From contig NZ_JAHLDL010000039.1 of assembly GCF_018861315.1 (NCBI RefSeq), positions 1 through 40,165 of the forward strand: 40,165 nucleotides of DNA, written 5' to 3'. This document shows positions 1 through 7,027 of this stretch, one piece after another (position 1 is the first letter of the stretch; the number at the start of each line of letters is the position of its first letter). This DNA is from Clostridium bowmanii (GTDB taxonomy: Bacteria; Bacillota; Clostridia; Clostridiales; Clostridiaceae). The notes under the pieces were generated by a model. The model was not told the origin of the DNA. It worked only from the letters and a program-made list of their open reading frames with translations, and ran no database searches. Position numbers and translations under genes: made by a program.

Positions 1-92
1 AGGTTGTTATGTTAAGGGTTACGAGGACGTAGATGTGGGAAAATTTATTGGCAACAATAGAAGCTCGTGACTTCAGTCATGGGAGGTTCACT
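1..92 (+). mobile_element. Right end of an IS200/IS605-family element (partial)
   Basis: The segment at 61-92 holds an imperfect hairpin (GTGACTTCAGTCA core flanked by GAAGCTC and GGGAGGTTC) of the kind found at the ends of IS200/IS605/IS607 elements. Just before it, positions 2-70 read as an open frame on the plus strand ending in TGA, which could be the C-terminal tail of a TnpB-like protein; it is too short to identify by itself. The element end touches the broken metallo-hydrolase gene at about position 91. The rest of the element would lie left of the window. Family assignment is by memory of typical ends, not by a database match. Confidence 0.5.
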
Positions 93-384
93 ATATATGA
101 GCATAAGGCTCTTTTCTCATATGTATATCTTCCGGATAAAAGTGATCTTCATGTGAATGGGTTATAATAAGATGCTCCACTTTATTAAGACTTAATCCAT
201 TATTAAGAACATGCATATATGTATCAGGTGGAAAATCCACCATATACTTCTCATCAATAATGCATGAAGAACGCGTCCTAATATTTTCCCCACCTTTTTC
301 CCTAGCTCTAACACAATACTCACATTCGCAAAATAATGCCGGCCACCCTTCTCCAGCTGCAGTCCCCAAAAATTGAATATTAAT
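91..384 (-). pseudogene. Truncated MBL-fold metallo-hydrolase (PhnP/YycJ-like), 5' part only
   Basis: The reading frame holds a start resembling the family's usual NIQFLGTAA beginning, then GEGWPALFCEC, and the metal-binding motif THSHEDHF of the metallo-beta-lactamase fold near its C-terminus. About 97 codons are left of roughly 250-270 expected, so most metal ligands are missing. The frame stops at 91-93 exactly where the insertion-element end begins, which points to disruption by transposition. A strong purine-run ribosome binding site (complement of 392-399) lies 7 nt before an ATT codon at 382-384, whereas the first conventional start, TTG at 367-369, is 22 nt away and would cut off the conserved N-terminal strand. 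The intact gene may have begun with AUU, or with a start codon since mutated. Not functional as it stands. Confidence 0.7.
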
Positions 385-580
385 TTTAAATCCCCCCCCT
401 TAAATTAGCTATAGTACAGCAGAAATGCTCATAAATGCTCTTTTCTTTTCTCGATAATCAAATGCACTGACAATTGTACTTATTTAATTAAATGCTATTC
501 TTTTATTTTTTATTACTATCAATATACTAAATTAACTTTTTATTTTTCAACTAAATATAATCAGCTACCCTCTTAACTTA

Positions 581-624
581 AAATGGACACCAGCAGCCAT
601 TTCTCTGACTACCGATGTCCATTT
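581..624 (-). terminator. Possible terminator hairpin after the ilv operon
   Basis: A perfect 9-bp inverted repeat (AAATGGACA at 581-589, TGTCCATTT at 616-624) encloses 26 nt just past the stop of the small ORF at 641-799. The run of T after the stem is weak (TTTTAAGTT), so it may be a processing or stabilising hairpin instead of an efficient terminator. Confidence 0.45.
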
Positions 625-640
625 CATTTATATTGATTAT

Positions 641-799
641 TTACTGCCACTCTTCAGCTTCGCGCCCTATTCCAAAATAGTTAACCTTATAACTTGAATT
701 ATCAAATTCATATTTAACTTGATTTTGTGTCACTTCTTCAACGTTATCACTTTCTACCATATTTTCAACACGATCCATTTTATCATTTATATTTAACAT
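641..799 (-). CDS. Small 52-aa protein of unknown function at the end of the ilv operon
   Basis: The frame starts at ATG (797-799) behind a strong ribosome binding site, AAAGGAGG with 8 nt spacing, and ends with TAA at 641-643. The ribosome binding site sits only a few bases past the ilvB stop (815-817), so the ORF looks translationally placed as the last gene of the ilv operon. The product is acidic and polar: an N-terminal stretch rich in D, E, N and V (about residues 5-25), then aromatic residues (Y30, F32, Y37, Y41, F42) and a C-terminal GREAEEW segment. There is no signal peptide, membrane segment or cysteine. I do not recognise the family. The quality of the start signal and the position argue for a real gene; no function is proposed. 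Confidence 0.65.
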   Translation of the reverse strand: MLNINDKMDRVENMVESDNVEEVTQNQVKYEFDNSSYKVNYFGIGREAEEWQ

Positions 800-814
800 T
801 TTTATTTCCTCCTT

Positions 815-2494
815 TTATTTTAGAACTAATTGTTGAATTGATTTTCCAGGTGGCACAATTGGATATACCCCTTCGTCCTTATCTATTAAGCAATCTATAA
901 CTACTGGTTTCATTCCCGTTTTTACAGATTCTAGTACATTTTTCAATTCCTCTTTACTTGTAATTTTGAAGCCTTCAATGCCATAGGCCTGCGCAAGTTT
1001 TACATAGTTTACTTCATCCTCAATATCCGTTTCGCAGTATCTTCCATTACTGAACATTCTCTGCCACTGCCTTACCATCCCTAGTGTATGATTATTCATA
1101 ATCACAATTACTATAGGAAGCTTATACTTTGCAATGGTCTGAAGTTCATTACAGCTCATTCTAAAACTTCCATCTCCTGTTATTAAAAGTACACGCTCCT
1201 CTAGATTTCCCATTTGACTTCCTATGGCGGCACCTAGTCCAAATCCCATGGTTCCAAGTCCCCCTGAGGTAATAAATGTTCTTGGTTTAATAAAATTCCA
1301 AGACTGTGCAGTCCACATTTGATGCTGTCCTACATCCGTTGTAACAACGATATCTTCCTCAAGAGTTTCATTTAAACATTGAAACACATCCCCATGTGTA
1401 AAACTATTTTCTGCCTTAGTAATATTTTTCAAACTAGCTAACCTTATAGCCTTCAGGGTTTTTATTTCATCATGCCAAGGCTTTCTATCCTTTTGATCCA
1501 TATAAGACAGTAGTGTTTCTAAAATTGTACTCATATCTCCAACTAAAGATAAATCCACTATCTTATTTTTATCTATCTCAGTTTCGTCAATGTCAATTTG
1601 AATGATTTTTGCTTTTGGCGCGAATTCATCTACTTTTCCAATTACTCTATCACTAAATCGTGCACCAATGGCTATAATTAAATCACTATTGGTAACTGCT
1701 AAATTTGTTTCTCTAGAGCCGTGCATTCCTACAAGTCCCAGTGACAATGTATGATTTCTTGGTATTGTACCAAGTCCCATCAGTGTATTGGCCACAGGAA
1801 TATCTCCTGTTTCTGCGAACTTACATAACGTTATTGAACTATTAGCTGTTTTTATTCCACCACCAGCATAGATTATAGGTTTTTTTGAACATCGAATCAA
1901 TTTAGCTGCTTCTTGTATTTTTTTCATATCTAGGATATAAGTATTCTTTTGTCTTTTGTCTTCATTTACCATGGGGGAATATTCTGCTTCACTTGTGAAA
2001 ACGTCCTTTGGAATATCTACAAGAACAGGACCTGGTCTCCCACTTTGTGCTATTTTAAAAGCTTTTCTTATTGTATCTGCCAACTTCTTTTCATCCTTTA
2101 CAATAAAGCTATGCTTTGTAATTGATAGTGTAATTCCCATTATATCTATTTCCTGAAAAGAATCACGTCCAAGAAGACTCCGCGGAACCTGCCCTGTAAA
2201 GACAACCATTGGAATTGAATCCATATAAGCAGTTGCGATTCCAGTAATAGTATTGGTTGCCCCAGGTCCTGAGGTTACAATGCAAACTCCAACCTTTCCT
2301 GTTGCTCTGCCATACCCATCTGCTGCATGAACTGCCGCCTGTTCATGAGCAGTTCTAATATGTGTAAAATATTCAAGTTCATCATAAAGTGCATCATATA
2401 GTGGAATTACAGATCCACCAGGATATCCAAAAATAATATTTGCGTTCTGCTCTTTTAAACATTCCAATAGAATCTGAGCTCCCCTAAGTAGCAT
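815..2494 (-). CDS. ilvB: Acetolactate synthase large (catalytic) subunit
   Basis: This is a thiamine-diphosphate enzyme that condenses two pyruvates to 2-acetolactate, or pyruvate with 2-ketobutyrate to acetohydroxybutyrate, the first common step of valine, leucine and isoleucine synthesis. The 559-aa product has the usual length and three-domain order: an N-terminal TPP domain with GYPGGSV and the catalytic glutamate in HEQAAVHAADGYGRATG, a central FAD-binding domain, and a C-terminal TPP domain with the GDGSFRM...NNHTLGMVRQWQ metal/TPP motif. The start chosen is ATG at 2492-2494, preceded by AAGGGGGTGAT at good spacing; a GTG 7 codons upstream would place this ribosome binding site inside the gene. 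It lies 60 nt after ilvD and is followed closely by a small ORF. Expression is expected to follow the T-box upstream of ilvN. Confidence 0.96.
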   Translation of the reverse strand: MLLRGAQILLECLKEQNANIIFGYPGGSVIPLYDALYDELEYFTHIRTAHEQAAVHAADGYGRATGKVGVCIVTSGPGATNTITGIATAYMDSIPMVVFTGQVPRSLLGRDSFQEIDIMGITLSITKHSFIVKDEKKLADTIRKAFKIAQSGRPGPVLVDIPKDVFTSEAEYSPMVNEDKRQKNTYILDMKKIQEAAKLIRCSKKPIIYAGGGIKTANSSITLCKFAETGDIPVANTLMGLGTIPRNHTLSLGLVGMHGSRETNLAVTNSDLIIAIGARFSDRVIGKVDEFAPKAKIIQIDIDETEIDKNKIVDLSLVGDMSTILETLLSYMDQKDRKPWHDEIKTLKAIRLASLKNITKAENSFTHGDVFQCLNETLEEDIVVTTDVGQHQMWTAQSWNFIKPRTFITSGGLGTMGFGLGAAIGSQMGNLEERVLLITGDGSFRMSCNELQTIAKYKLPIVIVIMNNHTLGMVRQWQRMFSNGRYCETDIEDEVNYVKLAQAYGIEGFKITSKEELKNVLESVKTGMKPVVIDCLIDKDEGVYPIVPPGKSIQQLVLK

Positions 2495-2554
2495 TTTATC
2501 ACCCCCTTTTAACACATTTTATTTGCCTACATATTCTATTTCCTACCTCCGTTT

Positions 2555-4210
2555 TTATTTACAAACCGCACCTGAGGCAGCTGAAGAAACCATTTTTGCA
2601 TATCTACCAATATAACCTTTGTAGTTGTGCACTTTTATTTTTACCACTTTTTTTCTGTCTTCAAGTTCTTCCACCCCTACAAGCAGTTCCAGTTTACCAG
2701 CAGGTATATCTATTTCTATTACATCTCCATCTTTTATAAGTCCAATAGGTCCGCCCGCGTAAGCTTCGGGAGAAACATGCCCTATAGCAGCTCCTTTTGT
2801 TCCTCCTGAGAATCTACCATCCGTAATAAGGGATACACATTTATCTAGTCCCATTCCCACTAGTGCAGAAGTTGGAGTAAGCATTTCTCTCATGCCGGGT
2901 CCCCCTTTAGGACCTTCGTATCGAATAACCACTGTTTCCCCTCTGCCTATTTTCCCACCTAAAATAGCTTCTACTGCCGCTTCTTCTCCATCAAAAACCC
3001 TTGCTATAGCTTTTGTTTTAAGCATCTCTTTAGCTACTGCAGCTCTCTTTACCACTGCACCATCAGGTGCTAAATTTCCTCTAAGAATAGCTATACCACC
3101 GGTTTCACTGTAAGGTGTGTAAATAGAAGCTATTACCCCATGCCCTACTTTTTCTGCCTTTTCTATAATTTCCCCCTGAGTCTGATTAGCTACAGTTAAT
3201 ACGTCTAAGTGGATTAAATTTTTCTTGCTTAATTCATGCATTACGGCTGTTACTCCACCAGCTTCATATAAATCTTCTATATGGTAAGGTCCTGAAGGAC
3301 TTAATGTGCAGAGAGTTGGTGTCTTTGCACTAATCTTGTTAATTTTGTCTAAATCCATCTTCATATCTAATTCATGTGCTATAGCTGTTAAGTGAAGCAC
3401 CGTATTAGAAGAACATCCCAGTGCCATATCCACTGTAAGTGCATTTTCAAAAGCACTTTCGCTTAGAATCTGCTGTGGTAATATGTTTTCATTCACTAGC
3501 TCCATAATTTTTATTCCAGTTGCCTTGGCTAACCTCTTTCTTTCTGAATATATGGCCGGAATAGTCCCATTTCCAGGCAATGCCATCCCCAATACTTCCG
3601 TCATACAATTCATGGAATTCGCTGTAAACATTCCAGAACAAGAACCACAAGTAGGACAAGCTTTGTTTTCTAATTCCGCTAATTCTTCCTGAGTCATTTT
3701 CCCACTACAAACTGCACCTACACCTTCAAAAACCGTAATCAAATCTATTTTTTTGCCCCTCATTTTACCTGCAAGCATTGGGCCACCGCTAACTATAATT
3801 GCTGGAATATTTAATCTTGCTGCTGCCATGAGCATTGCCGGCACAACTTTATCACAACTTGGAATCAAAACCAATCCATCGAGGCCATGGGCTTTTGTCA
3901 TAACTTCAATACTGTCTGCAATAAGTTCCCGACTCACCAGTGAATATTTCATTCCTTCATGATTCATGGCAAGCCCATCACAAACCGCTATAGTTGGAAA
4001 CTCAAGTGGGGTTCCTCCTCCAATAAGAACACCTTTTTTCACTGCTTCTGCAATCTCGCGAAGACCTATATGACCTGGAACAATTTCGTTAAAAGAATTT
4101 ACAACACCAATAAATGGTCTTTCTATTTCTATATCACTTAAACCTAAAGCTTTTAATAAAGATCTATGAGGAGCTTTAGAAATTCCTTCTTTTATCATTT
4201 TACTTTTCAA
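2555..4210 (-). CDS. ilvD: Dihydroxy-acid dehydratase
   Basis: An iron-sulfur dehydratase converting 2,3-dihydroxy-isovalerate and 2,3-dihydroxy-3-methylvalerate to the matching 2-keto acids. The 551-aa length is standard. The family signature [18 protein letters not shown], which supplies cluster ligands, is present near residues 186-203, with further conserved segments such as [11 protein letters not shown] (about 117-127), [10 protein letters not shown] and the C-terminal [21 protein letters not shown]. The start is TTG at 4208-4210, 5-8 nt behind GGGGGAG; the next ATG, four codons later, is too far from this site, and the family usually begins with this MKSKMIKEG-type segment. The gene begins 11 nt after the ilvC stop, so coupling within the operon is likely. 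Confidence 0.96.
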   Translation of the reverse strand: MKSKMIKEGISKAPHRSLLKALGLSDIEIERPFIGVVNSFNEIVPGHIGLREIAEAVKKGVLIGGGTPLEFPTIAVCDGLAMNHEGMKYSLVSRELIADSIEVMTKAHGLDGLVLIPSCDKVVPAMLMAAARLNIPAIIVSGGPMLAGKMRGKKIDLITVFEGVGAVCSGKMTQEELAELENKACPTCGSCSGMFTANSMNCMTEVLGMALPGNGTIPAIYSERKRLAKATGIKIMELVNENILPQQILSESAFENALTVDMALGCSSNTVLHLTAIAHELDMKMDLDKINKISAKTPTLCTLSPSGPYHIEDLYEAGGVTAVMHELSKKNLIHLDVLTVANQTQGEIIEKAEKVGHGVIASIYTPYSETGGIAILRGNLAPDGAVVKRAAVAKEMLKTKAIARVFDGEEAAVEAILGGKIGRGETVVIRYEGPKGGPGMREMLTPTSALVGMGLDKCVSLITDGRFSGGTKGAAIGHVSPEAYAGGPIGLIKDGDVIEIDIPAGKLELLVGVEELEDRKKVVKIKVHNYKGYIGRYAKMVSSAASGAVCK

Positions 4211-4221
4211 ATCTACTCCCC

Positions 4222-5214
4222 CTATTTTTTAATCCAAGACATCATACTTCTTAATTCTTTCCCTACCTCTACTATTGGATGTTGCAATTCCATTCTTTTT
4301 ATTGCATTAAAGTTTGGCCTGTTGATTTGGTTTTCTATTAACCAATCCCTTGCAAATTCCCCATTTTGTATTTCGGAAAGGACCTTAGCCATTTCTTTTC
4401 GAGTATCTTCATTTACAATTCTTTTACCTACCATGTAATCTCCATATTCAGCAGTATCACTGACACTATATCTCATGTTTTCAAATCCACCTTCATATAG
4501 TAAATCCACAATAAGTTTCAGTTCATGAAGACATTCAAAATAAGCGATTTCTTTCTGATATCCTGCGTTTGTAAGTGTATCAAACCCTGCTTTAATAAGT
4601 TCTGTAACCCCTCCGCATAAAACTGCCTGTTCACCAAATAAATCTGTTTCTGTTTCTTCTTGAAAAGTTGTTTCAAGTACGCCAGCCCTTGTAGCACCAA
4701 TTCCTTTTGCATAAGCAAGTGCAAGTTCTTTCCCACTTCCACTATAATCTTGGTATACCGCAATGAGTGCTGGAACTCCTTTTCCCTCTTGATACACTCT
4801 TCTTACTAAATGTCCTGGTCCCTTTGGTGCTACCATAAATACATCAACATTTGCTGGTGGTGTAATTTGACTAAAGTGAATATTAAACCCATGTGCAAAA
4901 ACCAATGCATTACCTTGTTTTAAATATGGCTCAATACTCTCCTTATAAATTTTACTTTGCAATTCATCTGGAGCAAGTACCATTATTACATCACTGCACT
5001 TCGCCGCATCACAAACCTCTAAAACCTCAAGACCTGCTTCCCTTGCCTTATTCCATGATTTACTGCCACTATATAAACCAACAACTACTTCTAGTCCACT
5101 TTCTTTTAAATTAAGTGCATGAGCGTGCCCTTGACTTCCATACCCTACTATTGCAATCTTCTTGCCTTTCAATAAACCTAGATCTGCTTCACCATCATAA
5201 TACATTTTAGCCAT
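4222..5214 (-). CDS. ilvC: Ketol-acid reductoisomerase (class I, short form)
   Basis: Catalyses Mg-dependent alkyl migration and NADPH-dependent reduction of acetolactate or acetohydroxybutyrate. The 330-aa length is that of the class I enzyme with a single C-terminal knotted domain. The Rossmann motif [17 protein letters not shown] (about 25-41) and the C-terminal catalytic region with [11 protein letters not shown] and a later [11 protein letters not shown] are evident. The cofactor loop reads GLYSGSKSW; the serines are compatible with NADPH use, although the residue often Arg or Glu in this loop differs, so cofactor preference is an inference. The ATG (5212-5214) follows the ilvN stop with no gap (TAA then ATG), with its GGGGG ribosome binding site inside ilvN, which favours translational coupling. 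Confidence 0.96.
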   Translation of the reverse strand: MAKMYYDGEADLGLLKGKKIAIVGYGSQGHAHALNLKESGLEVVVGLYSGSKSWNKAREAGLEVLEVCDAAKCSDVIMVLAPDELQSKIYKESIEPYLKQGNALVFAHGFNIHFSQITPPANVDVFMVAPKGPGHLVRRVYQEGKGVPALIAVYQDYSGSGKELALAYAKGIGATRAGVLETTFQEETETDLFGEQAVLCGGVTELIKAGFDTLTNAGYQKEIAYFECLHELKLIVDLLYEGGFENMRYSVSDTAEYGDYMVGKRIVNEDTRKEMAKVLSEIQNGEFARDWLIENQINRPNFNAIKRMELQHPIVEVGKELRSMMSWIKK

Positions 5215-5460
5215 TTAATTTTCCCCCTTAAATTCTTGAATTTCATATACATTTATAATTTTTCTAAGTTGCATCATTGCTTGTTCTATCCCCAAATTTG
5301 CAACTTCTTCTATTGTTATCCTTAAATCTGAATAGCCATTAATTTCCCCTTCTGTCATAATGAGTTCTCTAATTTGAAATTCTTTTCTTCTTAAAGTATT
5401 GGTAACCCTTACTAGTGAATCTATACCATGTTCTACCTTGGCACTTACCGTTCTATACAT
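5215..5460 (-). CDS. ilvN: Short acetolactate synthase regulatory subunit (ACT domain)
   Basis: The 81-aa product is a single ACT domain (VKVEHGIDSLVRVTNTLRR-like beginning, then LRITIEEVANLGIEQAM and a terminal helix/strand), like the short IlvM/IlvN forms, about half the length of the common 160-aa IlvH type that carries a second domain. It should bind the IlvB catalytic subunit and confer feedback control by a branched-chain amino acid. It is the first gene of the operon, directly behind the T-box terminator/antiterminator; AGGAG lies about 8 nt before ATG. The catalytic subunit is the last large gene of the same operon, an arrangement in which the two subunits are separated by ilvC and ilvD. 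Assignment is firm for the ACT domain and the operon context; whether it senses valine or leucine cannot be read. Confidence 0.88.
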   Translation of the reverse strand: MYRTVSAKVEHGIDSLVRVTNTLRRKEFQIRELIMTEGEINGYSDLRITIEEVANLGIEQAMMQLRKIINVYEIQEFKGEN

Positions 5461-5483
5461 TACAACATCTCCTTTTTTGGCAA

Positions 5484-5881
5484 ATAAAAAAATCTTTCAT
5501 TCCTATAAACATATATTTAAATATGTTTATAGGGACGAAAGATTCGTGGTACCACCCTAGTTCGTAATTTATTGATATAAATCACCTCCTATTTTTGGTC
5601 AAAAGAAATAAAAAAACTTCTCAATCAATTTCCATAACCATAGCCCTATATCGGGGGCATCCGTCTTCGTTTACTAAATGCGAAACTATTCGTTTTTTTG
5701 TGATTAACATTGCAAGTTAAAAAAATTTTGCAATTCATCTTCAAAATAGTTTCAAATTCAACTCAGCAGCTCAAGAGTGATTATTACATATCAGTATCAA
5801 CACCAACTCTCATCAATCGTTGGTTCTCTGTAGTTTAACTGTGATATTTTTCTCTCCATCATCGCTTTACTTATTATATTA
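5484..5881 (-). promoter_or_regulatory. T-box riboswitch leader of the ilv operon, probable Ile (AUC) specifier
   Basis: On the minus strand the leader contains the conserved T-box core AGGGTGGTACCACG (complement of 5545-5558). It is followed at once by a long terminator stem (5491-5544) ending in a U-run at 5484-5490. Upstream are the stem-I features GATGATGGAGAG (near 5845-5860) and a specifier-loop region reading AATAATCACTCTTGAGCTG. The best specifier is AUC at 5779-5781 (isoleucine), followed by a purine as is usual; CUC just after it (leucine) is a less likely alternative. Known T-boxes bind uncharged tRNA and allow read-through when the amino acid is scarce, which suits this operon. 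Confidence 0.93.
5491..5544 (-). terminator. T-box conditional terminator
   Basis: The arms AATCTTTC.TCCCTATAAACAT and its complement form a stem of more than 20 bp with a small AT loop, followed on the minus strand by a U-run. The antiterminator containing the T-box core overlaps the 5' arm, so the two structures are mutually exclusive. Confidence 0.9.
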
Positions 5882-5887
5882 TTTTTT

Positions 5888-5916
5888 AGTATATACGCAT
5901 TTATGCAGTTTGTCAA
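5888..5916 (-). promoter_or_regulatory. Sigma-A promoter of the ilv operon
   Basis: A near-perfect promoter: -35 TTGACA (complement of 5911-5916), 17-nt spacer, -10 TATACT (complement of 5888-5893). Transcription should begin near 5881, giving a T-box leader of about 420 nt before the ilvN start. Confidence 0.9.
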
Positions 5917-6100
5917 TAGCGAAATTTCTTATTTTTGAATTTTCTACTTTTTTATTCTCTTTCTATCTGTTCTTGTTTTACACACTAATCTGAATTAGCT
6001 TTGTAGTCAAATAAGTATTCATTTTTATGTATTTCTCCTTAAGATGTTTTTCAATTAAATTAAATTAATTTAAATTCTCTAGTTTATTTTATGGTTTTAT

Positions 6101-6129
6101 TTGGTAACTTATTATATATATAGTATAAT
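6101..6129 (+). promoter_or_regulatory. Sigma-A promoter of the adk leader
   Basis: TTGGTA at 6101-6106, a 17-nt spacer and TATAAT at 6124-6129 predict a start near 6136, giving an untranslated leader of about 190 nt before adk. The stretch 5917-6100 between the two divergent promoters is AT-rich and shows no other feature that I can support. Confidence 0.7.
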
Positions 6130-6179
6130 CAGTATATATTATTAATAGTTTAGTAACTGTATTTTGTGCATTTTATTTT

Positions 6180-6322
6180 TATATTTAAACGTATACGAAA
6201 AATATAATAAGAAAGGTAGGTGAAAATCCTGCACTGTGGCTAATCAATAACCCGTTATGCCACCAATCCATTTAACGAATAGATTGCTAAAGTTGTTTGT
6301 TACAATTTTAGGTAGCAGGCAT
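6180..6322 (+). promoter_or_regulatory. Structured adk leader resembling a class-II cobalamin riboswitch
   Basis: The leader carries AGGTGAAAATCCT (6218-6230), the P3-type hairpin typical of cobalamin riboswitches, preceded by an A/G-rich GAAAGGT segment. A small hairpin ATAA-CCCG-TTAT (6247-6258) follows, leading directly into TGCCACCA (6258-6265), which resembles the J6/3 segment of short class-II cobalamin riboswitches. GTGGC at 6236-6240 can pair with GCCAC at 6259-6263. Near the end, GCAGG (6315-6319), the likely ribosome binding site of adk, is complementary to CCTGC (6228-6232) in the conserved core, so the structure could hide the start site. The match is imperfect: the canonical GGGAA and CCCGCNACUG are not clear. 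A degenerate or variant riboswitch is likelier than chance; the ligand is unknown. Confidence 0.5.
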
Positions 6323-6326
6323 TATT

Positions 6327-6971
6327 TTGAGAATTATTTTATTAGGTGCTCCCGGAGCTGGAAAAGGTACTCAAGCAAAACTAATATGTGAGAAATATAA
6401 CATAACCCATCTATCAACTGGAGATATTTTTAGAATGAATATTAAAAACAAAACGACCCTTGGGGTACAAGCAAAAGAATATATTGATAAAGGACAGTTG
6501 GTGCCTGATGCTCTAACCATTCAAGTAGTAGAAGATAGACTAATAAAAGAGGATTGCAAAAACGGTTTTCTACTAGATGGATTCCCAAGAACAGTTTTTC
6601 AAGCAGAAGAACTCAATAAATTTCTACAAAGTACTAATAATACCTTGGACGTCGTACTTCTAATTGACGTTCCTAACGAATTTATACTTGAAAGAAATGT
6701 AGGAAGGAGAATATGTTCTTCCTGTGGACGGAGTTATCATATAAAGTTTAATCCACCTGAAAAATTAGGTATTTGTGACTTTTGTGGTGACAAATTGATT
6801 CAAAGAAATGATGATAATGAAGAAACGGTTAAGGAAAGACTTACTGTTTATAAAAATCACACCCATCCTCTAATAGATTATTATTGGACTAATCATTGTT
6901 TATCTACAGTTGATGGTAGAGATGATATACTTACAGTTTCAAAAAATATTTTTTCGGCATTAGATACTTAA
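6327..6971 (+). CDS. adk: Adenylate kinase, zinc-lid type
   Basis: Catalyses ATP + AMP = 2 ADP in the cytoplasm. The 214-aa product has the P-loop [11 protein letters not shown] (residues 7-17), the AMP-binding segment HLSTGDIFR, the GFPRT motif in [11 protein letters not shown], and a LID domain with two CxxC pairs (CSSC and CDFC) that would bind a structural zinc, as in Gram-positive long-form enzymes. The start is TTG at 6327-6329, giving the family's [10 protein letters not shown] beginning; its ribosome binding site is modest (AGCAGG, 7 nt away). In most Firmicutes the essential adk lies in the ribosomal-protein operon (secY-adk-map). This copy stands alone behind its own promoter and a structured leader, so it is probably a regulated paralogue. 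That interpretation needs the rest of the genome. Confidence 0.93.
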   Translation: MRIILLGAPGAGKGTQAKLICEKYNITHLSTGDIFRMNIKNKTTLGVQAKEYIDKGQLVPDALTIQVVEDRLIKEDCKNGFLLDGFPRTVFQAEELNKFLQSTNNTLDVVLLIDVPNEFILERNVGRRICSSCGRSYHIKFNPPEKLGICDFCGDKLIQRNDDNEETVKERLTVYKNHTHPLIDYYWTNHCLSTVDGRDDILTVSKNIFSALDT

Positions 6972-6982
6972 AGTATCTTAAA

Positions 6983-7018
6983 AAATCTTCTCAATCTTAT
7001 AATCTATTGAGAAGATTT
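6983..7018. terminator. Bidirectional terminator between adk and the methyltransferase-like gene
   Basis: AAATCTTCTCAAT (6983-6995) and ATTGAGAAGATTT (7006-7018) form a perfect 13-bp stem with a 10-nt loop, flanked by A-run and T-run. It can end both adk (plus) and the convergent gene at 7028-8656 (minus). Confidence 0.92.
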
Positions 7019-7027
7019 TTTTATATT

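Noticed and set aside
1956-2156. Plus-strand ORF of 66 codons inside ilvB
   Set aside because: Lies antiparallel within a strongly conserved gene, without ribosome binding site; a shadow frame.
4518-4763. Minus-strand ORF of 81 codons inside ilvC
   Set aside because: Overlaps the coding frame of ilvC, whose protein is fully conserved; no own start signal.
6180-6322. Interpreting the adk leader as a T-box or SAM riboswitch
   Set aside because: No T-box GGTGG core or SAM-I core; the GGTGAAAATCC hairpin and GCCACCA fit the cobalamin pattern better.
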